NCBI RefSeq assembly: GCF_051401765.1
Contig: NC_135064.1
Span: 24,712,001 to 24,776,000, forward strand
Direction of reading: 5' to 3'
DNA: 64,000 bases
Origin: Calliopsis andreniformis
Lineage: Eukaryota; Arthropoda; Insecta; Hymenoptera; Andrenidae
The notes beneath the pieces are model-generated. The model made no database searches. It was given only the letters and a program-made list of their open reading frames with translations, and was not told the DNA's origin. The position numbers and the translations under genes are program-made. Of this stretch, positions 1-12,000 are shown in pieces. Positions within the stretch are counted from its first letter, which is position 1. The number at the start of each line of letters is the position of its first letter.

Positions 1-2193
1 TCAAACAACAATTTCACAAAATATTCACCTTCCATATTACACATCCCACTCGAAACCGAGCCACATTTCCATAACAACTTGTCGGTATCTTCGATAGTTT
101 GATAAATGACTACCTACATACGCTTAAACTGTATACACACCATTACATTTGATAATATATAATGAATCCCATTAACATAACGCTCTCCATAATGCCATAC
201 AATGCACGCCACTTAAAAAGGAGACAGCACACCGCCACAGGCTTATCGCCTTCTTCGACGTACAACTGAAACCACGATTAGACAGACGCGGACTATAAAC
301 GCGTTAATAAATTTAACGATGCAAATAAATCAGATATATGTACGCGAGGTGAGTCAGCGAACGTTGGAATTTGAAATATCACTCTTATTCTTCATTAACT
401 TCCTCTATCGAGTGCTATCGAACTCGTTACTTTTGGAACCGCTATTCCAATTTTTCTCTACATGTAGGTACTCAAATATTCAGACATTTTAGCAACTAAA
501 ATATTCCACTAATGAATGATTCACAATTTAAATATTTGAATCATAAATTAACCGAACAAACTCAGCTTGACTTCTTTAGAACTTGTAACAAAAAGTACTT
601 CCATAATACCATAACTTCTATCACAAGTCATTTTATTTTCACTTTTCCCCTATTATCGAAGCTATCCTAATCCCATACATGATTAAACACGGCTAGAACT
701 AATCGTAGAGTACAGCATTAATCATGGCCCGACAAAAACCGTAATGTCGATGCCCAACATCATCATGTACCCGCAGAGAGATTGATTGTATCTCGCCAGC
801 GATCTGAATATTTTCACGGTTGCTTTCTACCGTGTAATCGTCGGCTATTGACAGCAAGACGAAGCGAGGTCATCGAGCGCTCGCACGTTACACCCGCTCT
901 GTCTGGACCGTGTATAATTTCCTCGATAAGCAGAAGCTAGGCGTCGATAAGCCTTTTCCTTGTCCAAAGGGAAACAGAATTTTGTTTGCTACTCGCGAGA
1001 AAATAATCTTCCATGGCGAAGCACAGCGAGACAAACATTGCAACACTCCTTCGAAGTACATACAACGATCGAAGCACAGGTTCAGCTCGCTCGAGCAATC
1101 GTTCGAATTTGTTTAGGCACGAATCTAGGGGCACAGCTTCGCGATGCTAAACGAACGTTGGTTGCCCCGTGGCGAACCGAATTACACGGCTCGGTGCGAT
1201 TAAATGGGAAACTAAAAACCGTCACTTGATCGTGATGCGCGAGACGCTATTTAAACTACGATTAACCTTCCTGTGCTATTTGGATAACTATCGCGTGCAA
1301 ATAGGATGAAGTACTCTGTAATCGACAGTTTCAGTAAAACCTAACACACTATTTGATGGCAAAAATTTATAGTGCAGCAGAATCGTTACTGTGCTGGATT
1401 TTTCTAACTTTCAGAGTTATAAATTTCAAGCGTTGTAGAACCTTAATTGTAAGTCAAACTCATGGAAAGTGTGAATGACTGTGATTGATTATTTGCTACT
1501 TTACTCTTTGCTCTTCAATTCGATTGCTTTGTATCAGAGAAAATAGCGTAACATGTATTTTTATATATTCAATAAAGATTAAAAGTTAGACGTCTCAGAA
1601 AATATTTAGCACTAAATATTGCAATTGCACATACTAGAATCTTCGACCCGAAGAAACGTTATTCCAAGTATTTCTCCCAGTATGAAATATTATATTTTAA
1701 CTCTCCAGGCGTCGAAAGCTGAGCAAACCAGCCCTACGATAATAATGAATGATAATGAATGTAAATAACTACAACCTGAAGCGGTTATTAATCATTATTA
1801 GTAGCTAAACAAATTACAGCTGTCCAAACTACCGCTCTCCATCATCCAGATACCGTATAAATAAACCTTAATACCCCTCTGGCTAATCATTAAATTCTTC
1901 TTAAATTCATATTGAAACCATACTCGAACTACTAGCTCCCCTCCCGAAACACGTAAGAGGCTTATGGTTTAAGAAACTATCGAAACAGTGTCCGCAGCTA
2001 AACGAACCTCTCGGCCGAGATGTCTGAATGCGCCAGACTCTGTCCTAAGCAGGCCTTATTTTGATCGCATATACATATGCAAGACATGGCGAAGAGCGTG
2101 GTTCCCAGCGAGGCGGGCGCGCGTAGTGGCGGCGCATAGCGACGGAGAAAAAGTCGAACGAGGCTAGAAAGGAGAGAGGAAAAAAGCACTTAC
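1..2193. other. AT-rich non-coding left edge, probably intron
   Basis: I see no convincing coding exon here on either strand. The open frames are short and unlike known proteins. If the minus-strand exon ending at 2194 is real, this stretch is the start of its first intron, which then leaves the window on the left. Confidence 0.5.
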
Positions 2194-2259
2194 CGGGTGC
2201 CGTGCCGCAGCTGCCACGGCCACAGCTGCCGCCGCGTTTATGCCGGCACTGGGGTACAT
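2194..2259 (-). CDS. probable first coding exon of a gene leaving the window to the left (partial)
   Basis: On the minus strand an ATG at 2259-2257 opens 22 codons reading MYPSAGINAAAAVAVAAAAR then HP. It ends exactly in front of a strong splice donor (CCG followed by GTAAGTG at 2193-2187). An in-frame TGA lies upstream, so this ATG is the first in its frame. The short alanine-rich N-terminus is typical of first exons of insect transcription factors and RNA-binding proteins, but I cannot name the family because no conserved domain is present. The exon sits at the edge of a GC-rich, CpG-rich region (about 2.2-3.3 kb) that looks like its promoter and 5' untranslated region. The plus-strand open frames over the same stretch are likely by-products of high GC. 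What I see is the ATG, frame and donor; that it is translated is inference. Confidence 0.45.
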
Positions 2260-3350
2260 CTTATCGTCGGCGGCTCTCGAAGAGGTTATGTTGCTCCCTC
2301 CCGTCGCGACCGACTCCTGTCACCAGAGCAATGGACCTGTCTCCGTTATCCTCGGGTAAATCCAACGGTATCCCAGGTCATAGCCTGTACGCACTGTTCA
2401 CTGGCCCCGGTCAGAGAAAAGAACGAACGAGAGGAACAACATTCACGGTACGACACGAAGCGACGGCACGCAACTGTCGAGGCGGCCGCGCGCGCACCAC
2501 ACACTTAGCCACTGCTCACTTTCTTCGAACGGTCCTCGAGCCACAAAAAGACACCGCGAGGAAGAGCACCGTTCACGGGGAGCACAGTTTTGCGCAGCGT
2601 CGTTCGAGTCACGCTCAGTTGCCCGATGCAAGCGCACGACACATGAGAACGGAACGAACCTTCGCACGATCCACCCTCGACGACGGACGGGTATCAACTA
2701 ATCAACCGCGCAGCCGAGGGGAATCGCTTCCCTCTCCGCGTCGCCCGCCACGCCCCCCACTGCTCGCCGCGGCACCACGTGGTCTCCCTACTCCAGCCAC
2801 GTCGCTCCGTCTGCGTCGCGCGCACGTACCTTCCCTCCCCCCGTCTCGCTCCTGCGTTCTGGCTCTCGCTCGCTCTCGCTCGCTCTTTCCCCTCGAAGTG
2901 GAAACGCGCGCGCCTCGACAATCGGGCCTCTTAGCTCGTTCGTCTCTCTTTCCCGTCGTCCTGGACCCCTCGTCCCTCGGCGATCCTCGCGGTGTACGTG
3001 TGTTTCAGCGGCAGGGACGGGGAGAATCCGTTCTCGTCGCGATCCGCTTTGCATTTTTACTCACGGGCAAAAACGAGATTCGCGGCGGTAGATCTTGCGG
3101 GCGAGTTTGTAGCCTGCGTATTACCAGCCGCCGCGTATTAAATTATCGCTGGCTACGGGACAGGGGTGAACATCGGTGAACAAGCGCGGTCGGAAAACCC
3201 GTGTTAAACTTCCTCTTTATTACGCGCGAATTTGATCGCTTCATAACGAATCGCGTCCGCGATTTCTTCGTGGCTTTTATCGAGTTAAACCGCGGCGAGG
3301 AGGGGCGTAGGGACGCGATACTGAAATAATTATACCCTCTCGTTTCGAGC
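2260..3350 (-). promoter_or_regulatory. GC-rich, CpG-rich promoter-like region
   Basis: Base composition changes sharply from the AT-rich flanks to a C- and CpG-rich block with runs such as CTCTCGCTCGCTCTCGCTCG near 2864-2885. Several overlapping long open frames on both strands come from the low stop-codon density. It lies directly upstream of the minus-strand exon at 2194-2259, so a promoter plus 5' untranslated exon is the simplest reading. I found no convincing TATA box. Confidence 0.35.
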
Positions 3351-6300
3351 TCGGATTCGGATATCGTTCGGGGACGTGGCGAAATCGTTGCAGCGAAGGA
3401 ACGTTGAACAGCGAATCGCGCGTAAACACGGACCTGGGTAAATTCGTTTTTGATCTGGCGAAATGTTACGCAATGAAGTTTCCGCCGTTCAGCGCCGGAC
3501 TGGTATTAGGCAATTTTGTGGAAATAAATAAATGGTAGGGAGAGGGTCGAACATACTGAACGAAAGTTAACTCACGACGGAAATGGGAGAAATGGTGCGT
3601 GGAAATTCGAATTTTAAAATATTTCCTACCAATTTTTTGGTGATAAAATGAGAAGTTTGGTATTACTAGCTGGTTATTAGTGAAATCGTGGATGTACGAC
3701 AAAGTTGTGCGGTTCTGTGACTCACAATTGAGATAATTAATGTGATCGTTTATGTACAGTTATTTAAATTCGTTTCATTAACTATATAGCACTCATTATC
3801 CTCCACCCGCAATGTGATTCCAACTTTTAACCAAGAATGTAATTCATTACTTGCGGGTAATGCGGCAGTCAAGCGTTAGTAAACATTTCTAAATAATTAT
3901 CCAATTCATTAAATTCAATTTTACTTACAGCCCGCTGTTCCCCTTCCTCTAATTCCCAAACCGCGTGTCATTCACGGCCCCTTCCGCCACAATCCCAGAA
4001 GTCTTCTTCCAGACTCTCGCCCTCCTTATTTCTTTTTTCCTGCTCCTCTTCCTTTTTTTTTCCTTTTGGTCGGTTTACATTCGCCCCGTTCGCAGCCACG
4101 AATCTTTCGGATTGGAGTTCACTCGCTCCCCAGGTCATCTGTCATCCTTGTCACGCTCGTTTAGTTTCTCTCGTTTTCGTTGCCGCTATCTCGACCGACC
4201 GTCCGTTTCATCCTCGACCTCGTAGTTGCAGTGTACCTTCCCCATCCCCTTTCACGCCCCTCGACAACACGTTGGATGTCCTTCCACCTCCCTTCGCTCT
4301 CCCGCCCCTGCAGCCTCTTTTCGTTCCCTGCGACTCTGTCTCGAGCGTGTCTCTATAGCCGACGGTATACACACGTATACACACCGGTTACAGGCGTGTA
4401 CAACCCCTTTGGACGGGGTGGCAAGCGTCGACGACCTTTCCACCTCAACTCCCTGCAAACAATTATTATCACTTTACCCTTCCTGCACTCCGTCCGGTGA
4501 CACTTAATCTTGGCGTTATTTAGCGAGAAGGAAGACGAGGGTGAAGGGAGGCGAGGGGTAGAGGAGTAGTGAATTTCTGGGATAGGAGAGATCGGGAGGA
4601 GAGCGACGGGCGAAGCTGGTCTTAACGAGCGGTGACACGCGAGCCGCGTTTGTCACGAAATTTCGCGACTCCCAGCAAATGGAAGAAAAACTTAGACGAG
4701 GCTCGTTAACGACACTCGTGGCTCATTGTCAGCTACGAGATTTGGTGATTTGGATTTTTGGGATAATCCTGGGATAGGCTTGTGGGAATCGTTTTTTGAG
4801 AGGAAGTGTTCTTTGATTGTGTTCTTATTGCTCTTGACTATAAGTTAAAACTGAACAATATTTGTGAGACTTATTTGGTAAGTTCTCTGTATAAAATGTA
4901 GCATGCTGTCACAAAGTCCACGTACACAATTCTACTTAATTTCAATTTTATATCTATGTATTTTTCTGACGTTCGAGAAATGTCAATGTTCCACAACTTA
5001 ATGTACCCTTAGGAAATCTCTGAAAATTCGTATTTAATGAAGAAGAAACGGTACAGAATTTTCTTCCTAAAGAAAAGGAAGATTATCCGCCCAGTGTACA
5101 CTTACAAATGAGTGAATAACAGAACAAGAATTAGAATAATATCTCTTTCAATTTTGCGGTACATAAGTACTCTTTTCCTTAGTCACTCGAGCTTCCTAAA
5201 AGAAGAGCTACGTCCACTCAGACGCAAATATGTAATTCATTACCAACACAGGATTAATCACCGATTTCCTGTCAATATTTACCGTCGGTAGACACGGTTT
5301 GCTGGAAATATGCAAAACAAGAGACCGCTGGCCGCGCTATAAGATACAGAAATCCGTGTCGCATAATTTCCCTCCGAAAATGGACACGTCATCGCCTGTC
5401 ATTGAACTGGAACGCTCGATACGGGATTCCTTACCGTCGTTATCTCCTGACGTATCGGCGACGCGTTTAACCGGATAAACCTCGCGCAAAAATAGGACGA
5501 TTAGGCCAGTAATACGCGAAGGCGTCGCATTAAGCAGCAGATAAATCTTTTTTCGTCTCGTTCAGACGCAACGCGAGCTTCAAATTGCGCGAGAACCGGT
5601 TGCAGCCGCCTGGTAAACCAACCGAACAGTTAACATCACGTTTTACAGCCTCGTCTTTGACGAACAGCTGACGGTTTCTCAAACATTTTCTCCCTCACCG
5701 TATTTGCCGAACGTTTTAGCGACTAATTCCTCAGATTTTTTCTCTTCCACTGCGTACAGTGATTCAGTGGTTCCCGGATCCATGATCGTCCAAGTGGACC
5801 GGTTGTGGAAGGAATTCCAGTGTTTGTTAACTTTAATGGGTTTTCCTGGTGGATCTGACATTATTTTGGAGAGATTTGTCACAGCGACGCAATTCCTATT
5901 GTTTTGGACGAAATAATCTTGAAATTATTGGCAAACAGTTTTTCACGTGGAAATGATTTGAATTATGTTGTGTTTGATTTTATTTCTATCGAATGACAGC
6001 AGAAATTCATAGATTTAGTTGTATGCTTTTTTATCGTGCTCTACTAGTTCGTGTTTCATTATTTATGTTTTTATTTAGTTGTCATGAGATAAATTAAAGA
6101 ATTCCTAAAAGCCTTAGAATATTTCTAAACATTCGAATACACTGAAACCTTGTTTCCCTGTTTCATGGAACCTTGCTGACAAATCGATCCAATAGTCTCT
6201 GAGTGTCCCTGTTCAAATAGTCGCCACCGATACCCATTAATCAATGACGATGACGAATATTTAGGATCACTGGTGTTTATAGTTTGTTTAGCACGGGTGT

Positions 6301-8500
6301 TTGTTACCACATGGTTTATTAACGCCAATGGATTCCTACGGGTCGGTATTTACTTGCATCGCTCTCCATTGTTCAGTCGGTTTGTCGAGCTCGAAATCGA
6401 TCGGTCAGTATCGAATCAGTCATACGGCCTACGTAATAATTCTACCGCGATCTGAAGATATAAGATTACCCAGCAAAGTATTGCGTGACTCTGTACATGC
6501 GACTCTATCGATTACCGAAAGAATTGTAGCCTTTTCTCACGTTCGAGCAATGTTCTTTATTCCTGAGTTACGTATGTGCCTGCTACGTGCGTCGTTAAAA
6601 CGAGACGTGTTTCTTAATTGCGACACCTATTATGGCGAAGAAATAAGATTGAAGGAAAAATATGGCGGCATTATGATACGATAACCACAGGATAACACGT
6701 TGTTTATCCGTTCTCGTGAAAATAATCTACTGTGGATACTAAACGTTGTTTATGATTCTGATATAAATTCTCAGAGAATTAGAAGTCATTAAGCACTGTG
6801 AATTAATTTATTTCGATTTTAGAAAGTGCATGGTCTATATTGGAAAGGAATTCGGAGTATATTACTCTTTGGAATTTTAAATACTGCATTTTCAAATAAA
6901 CTTAAATTATTATCGTTATAAACAAAAATTTATGAACCAAATTGTATTTCAAGATTTATTGATCCTGTTTCACCTGAATATTTCACGGGTTGTAGAATAT
7001 AATAATTCATTATAAATATAATATCAAGCTCCCTCGCATTCTCAGTTGAAACGTTGACAAAAGTCACATTTAGCACACGAGCCTGAATTTTCGAAAAAGT
7101 GTATCGCTAAAGGATCGTAGAGCATATGGAGAACGCGATCTCAAAAGACGTACGATCGTCGAATGTCCGACGCTGCGTGAAACGTGACTTCTCGTGCAGG
7201 ATCACTTGTCTCGTTGGAAAATGTTTATTGGTTAATTGCATCATTCTTGGCAAGTGCCCGGCTGCCAATTGGCTCTGGCCATCAATCGCTACGCGGCCAG
7301 AACGCGTTTGTCCGATATCCGAGCGAAAGCGTTTCGCGCGACTCTCGACCGATTTCCTTTTCGGGTCCCCGCCGAGCGCTCGTAAAACTCTCGCGTGTTT
7401 TGTCGCCCGATGATCATTTAACGACGAGTATAAACCGATCATTGTCGCAGTTGGTTTACGACACCACTTCTGCGCAACAAAATTTCATTCTACGTTTTCG
7501 ATAGGGAACACCTGTTATTTGCTACAAGAGTAATCTGTCTTTAAGGATTAAACTCGCAGGCAAATCTCCTTACAGGCTTAAGTTCGTTAGTGACTGTTGA
7601 AAGTAGTGTAGACAGTGAAATAAAATTGTACATATTTGTGTATTATAGATGGAGGACAAAAAGTAGAAATATATGTAATATTAAAATTACTTCGTTTACT
7701 AAGAATTCATTTTTATGCGAGTTTGTGTGTTTAACTTATCTAGTTTGATTGCAACTTCCTGCGCACAGAAATTGCAGTCACGAAACTCAGAAAAAATGAT
7801 GTTGATGTTAATATGCTACCTTGAAGTAATACAGACGACTCATTTGATTCTGTTTAGCATAACATGTAGGTACCATGCGCACGGGAAAATTACGTATAGC
7901 TGGGCACAACTTGCTAACATCACACTGATGCAATCTACCAGCGCATATACGTACATAATTTGATAGTCAGTGATAACCTAACGATAACATCTATTAAATA
8001 ACAGCTGCTATACTTATTTAAAAAAATTAGTACGTTGAGAATTTGAAAACTCAAACGTTTTATTAATTTAAAAATTTATAATTTGAATATTTAAAGTTTT
8101 CAAAATTTCAAAATTTAAACACATGAAATTTTGAAATTCTGCAACTTGTCTATACAAGTTGTCTAGAAAAGTCAAATGAACCAGTATCCCTTACGATTGT
8201 TAATACATTTCATCACACTAATAATACAAGTATATTACTAAATCCCAAAATGATCAGAGCATAAAAAAAGAATCCCCGCCAACACTATCAATAATTCCTC
8301 GCGCCTAAGGGGTCAGAGGGAGGTGGGTTAATTCAAAATATGTATCCCAGAGTGATTCCAATTTCGGTGAAGCGATCGAAAAATGATTTTCCGCGAAAAC
8401 ACCCATAAAGCCGCGATGTGCTCCGCTGACCGTCACTGTTGCCACGCTCTCTGATAACGGACGCACACCAGAACGCGCCGATATCAGTCGGCCGCGCAAG
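3351..8500. other. non-coding, no gene recognised
   Basis: The stretch is mostly AT-rich with a C-rich, pyrimidine-biased patch at 3.93-4.5 kb. Open frames here, including the 127-codon one at 6301-6684, have no recognisable domains. Small AT hairpins occur at 8104-8138 and 8142-8161. I see nothing that supports a gene. Confidence 0.5.
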
Positions 8501-11500
8501 AATTAATTGCCGAACCGGCGATAGATCAAGCGGAAAGTTTTATCGGGCGTCGCGAGCGCGCAGTTAGACGGGTGAACGCGTGGCCCGTTTCGAAAAAAGT
8601 GTCACGGCACACAGAACACCCGCGCGTACACACAAACGCACGCCCCTCCGCGCCGGTGTATGGAGAATCTTTGAAGCGACGTGATGCGCGGCGGGATTCG
8701 ACGCGTGAAGAGTCGTTGGGACGCGTCGCGTCTGAAAAGTCGCTCCCGCGGAACAAAAACCGATCCCCGTGTGCAGGGGGGAGCAGGGCCGATAAACCGG
8801 TTGGAAAAAATAATTCTGGCGCGCGTCGATAACGCCTCGCGAACGGCAGGAATGGAAAACAGAAAAGGGTGTTTCTTTGGTCTCGCGGAAAACGCTTTTT
8901 ATCGGCCGTGCCCCCGCGTTTCCCGTCTGTCGGGGACGAGACAAAGGGATGAGACGACGAATAAAAGGGGAAAAAAGAGTTAGCTCGGCGAAGAAGAAGA
9001 AACACAGACTATTACTTTTTAATATATCGTCGCTTTTTATTGCGCTTTAATCGTTCCCTATTGTCCGACGACGTCGACGGCGACGAGGATGAATGCGGTC
9101 GCGGTTCATGCGCGGCCAGATACCATACGATGAAATAAAAAGGGAAAAAGGGAGAAAGTCGGGAGGGGGAGAAACGCGGCTTCTGCGCTCGGTAACCTCT
9201 TAACAGAGCGCTCTGACATTGCGGTAAGTGCAAGATAAAAAGAAGAGGGAGGGTAGAGCGTAACGGGGACGATATTAAAAACGAGGATGGGGTAGGGAAA
9301 GGGGTGGAGAGGGGGGAGAAATCGGTAGGAGTGTTTTCGTCACAGCGCCAAGGCGAGGAGAAATGACATTACATACCGTGAAGGCGCGATGCAGAAAAAG
9401 CTCTCGAGCTTCGAGCAACGCTTCGCGCCCCCGTCGACGACAGCCCGACGACGACTACACACCGACATAGTCGACGACTGCAAAAAACCGCTTGAAAAGC
9501 CTCCGAGCTCGAATGATCGCCTGGATCCGAGGCGAGAGCGCGCGCCCGCACGCTCACCGATTACGTACAAGCGCCCGCGACGTTTACGCGCACAGAAGTG
9601 CTCGTCTCTACAGACCTCGGTGACTACGGCCAGCTGAGAATACTAGATATGCGATTCGATGATTCACAATCGACGTGACCGTAATGACTGTTCATTGTTA
9701 AATGCGTAGTCGCGGAGTTTAATGGCTGTGATTGATGCGCGACCTTTTTGTGTGTGAAAGTAAGTAAATACGAAAAGCTGGTGATATTATTGCTGTTATT
9801 ATTGGGAGTGTGTATTATATTCATTTTCAGGGAGTTTTTGGAGGAATACTCTGTGGTGGATATTTGATATGGGTTTTTGCAAGCTTTTGTTTGACTACTG
9901 ATTTTAGGTTTCAATGAAATTAACGATGCATTGGTGGCGATCTTCAATGTAAAATATGACCTCTGAAACGTGACTATTGCGAAATCGAATTTTATCTTCA
10001 CGTGTATATATATATATACCATTATAAAGAATTTTCCAAACAAGTTAATTGATCTTTCCTAAATTTTCATTACTATAAAGTCCTCAATCACTACATTATC
10101 ATCACTCACTCCAAACTCACCCCTGAGACCAGCCAAAAAGGGTGAGCTCCAAAGGCTCGCTAGGACAAAGTGCAGACGCAGAGTCAGAGAAAACCGACAG
10201 CGCGCTTCTGGAAGCTCGCGAGGTCTAGCTCGAAACAAGCGGGCTACAATAGCTTTCCCGATGCCGACGCGTCTATTTACGACGAACTCAGTGGCGAGGT
10301 TCCATCGACATCGTCTCCACCCTCCTCGGGTTAATAACAACCACCGCGCGAACGTTCCCCTCTCGCATAAAAACTGATCGTTGGAAACGAAAGATACGAG
10401 AAATGACGAGTTCTTCGGGAGTGCGTAAAGTGGCGCGTATACGCGCGTGCTAAAAGGAGGACGTCTGAAGGGGAGACGGGGATCGGCGAAAGCAGGAGCG
10501 AGAGAAAGGAAGAGAGACGAGAGCGGTACGCGTCGAGGAACAACGTTTCGATTCGTCTTTTAGCGTGCCGATGATCGTCGAGACGCCTTCGCCGCCGCAA
10601 AACCATAATTCCCCATCGGCGAGGAGAAACCTCGGCCGCTTCTGACGACCTCGGTTACTTTTCATCCGTCAAAATTCAACGGGCGCAGAACACACAGAGC
10701 GATACGTGTGTGCGGACGCGCCGCGGCGTCGGGGGGAGAAGGGGGTAGAAGGAGGGTGGAAGGGGGGGAGGAGGAAGAAGAGCCGCGAGGAGGACGGAAG
10801 CAGGAAGGGGGATGAGCGGGTATCGAGTGCAAGAGGAGGACAGACGTTTGAACACGGTACACGGCGCGAAATGCTCTTCACTGATTTCCTTCTCTAAATA
10901 TGGCCGCCTTCGTACATCCTCTCTTTCTCTGCGCCCGAGCATCGCCGCGCGCCCCCTTTCCGATAACCACCCATAACCGCCCCTGCTTGCCCGAGGTTCT
11001 ACTTGATTGCCAAGGCGTCTTAACCTCGGCCTCGTCTGGTCCGCGCGGACTCGCGCGTCTGCCTCTCGGCGCCGCGGGAAAAACCGCCGAGACGGGCCTA
11101 TAAGAGCGGCGAGCTCGCGGCGACAGCCAACCTGCGCGCGGAAAAATCGCTGGCGACGCCCAGTGGGCGAATAAAGAGGCGTAATCGTGAACGAAAAAGG
11201 CCAATCCTGCCGGAAGAGCGCGGCCACGTCGACCAACTGGCTTCCATATGGCGCGAACGGTGACAGCCGAGCATTAAGTCCGCGCGGACTGCTCCCCACG
11301 ACCTTTATTATGCCTTTCTACGTGCCGGTATACGTGTGTATAGACACGGCTGCACACAGACCTCGACTGGCCTATACTCCCGCTGGGTCTCCTCGAGTTC
11401 CGAGTCCCCGTCGCGACGCGGTGTAGCGGCGGCTGGGGGAGGAGTGGAAGGGGGGAACCGAGAAGAAGGAAGAGGCTACGACCCCTGGGGTCGCGGAAGA

Positions 11501-12000
11501 AAGAAGACAGAGGGGGGAGCGCAGGACGCGGACGGTCACCAAATGAACGAACATTTCCGTGGCACGGGGACCGCGAAAAACGTTCAAACGCGGAGAATGG
11601 CGTTGGTAGAGTAGTGGTGCTGCCGCTGATAGTTCCCGAGGTCTGTGTAGTGGTGACGCTCGAGTCGCCGGGGCCACTCCACACGGACTGGTCCAGCCAA
11701 TTAATACCAACGCCTTTCGCTCCCAGACTCCGAAAAATCCTCTTGTTCCTAGCCGCGACAACGAGCAGCCACGGGCTCCATTCGACGATATCGTTCCCTG
11801 GTAGCCCGACCGTTTCGTTGACAAGTGCAACGAAGGTGTTATCCCTCCTCTCTGCCCCGCCTGCCAACCGTGAAAAAGTTTCGTCGAATCGGATGTCGGT
11901 CTCGAAGGACTGTACTGGGTGTCCCGGGGTTTATCGATCAAACGAGGGGAGTCTAGACTCTGGCAAGGTAGTAACTAGGGATGTTGGAGTATGTATGTTG
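8500..12000. promoter_or_regulatory. second GC-rich region, possible promoters or untranslated first exons
   Basis: GC- and CpG-rich blocks at about 8.5-9.6, 10.1-11.1 and 11.2-11.9 kb are interrupted by an AT-rich gap at 9.65-10.1 kb. Good splice-donor words occur on both strands (plus: GCG|GTAAGTGC at about 9222; minus: CACG|GTATGT at about 9375), which would suit alternative untranslated first exons. The long open frames on both strands look like GC artefacts: they are rich in Arg, Ser and Pro, and none shows a domain. Confidence 0.3.

Noticed and set aside
2202..3179. 325-codon plus-strand open frame
   Set aside because: It lies in a GC-rich block where stops are rare on all frames, is Arg/Ser/Pro-rich with no domain, and opposes the better-supported minus-strand exon.
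6301..6684. 127-codon plus-strand frame
   Set aside because: There are no domains, no promoter or splice context, and an overlapping frame is also open.
8526..9005. 159-codon minus-strand open frame in a GC island
   Set aside because: Several overlapping frames on both strands are equally open, the composition is Arg/Ser/Phe-rich, and no domain or splice support is seen.
10676..11299. 207-codon minus-strand open frame
   Set aside because: It has low-complexity Arg/Pro/Leu content typical of translated GC-rich DNA; competing frames overlap it.
11274..11941. Overlapping 190-197-codon minus-strand frames
   Set aside because: Two different frames are open over the same bases, with no recognisable protein.
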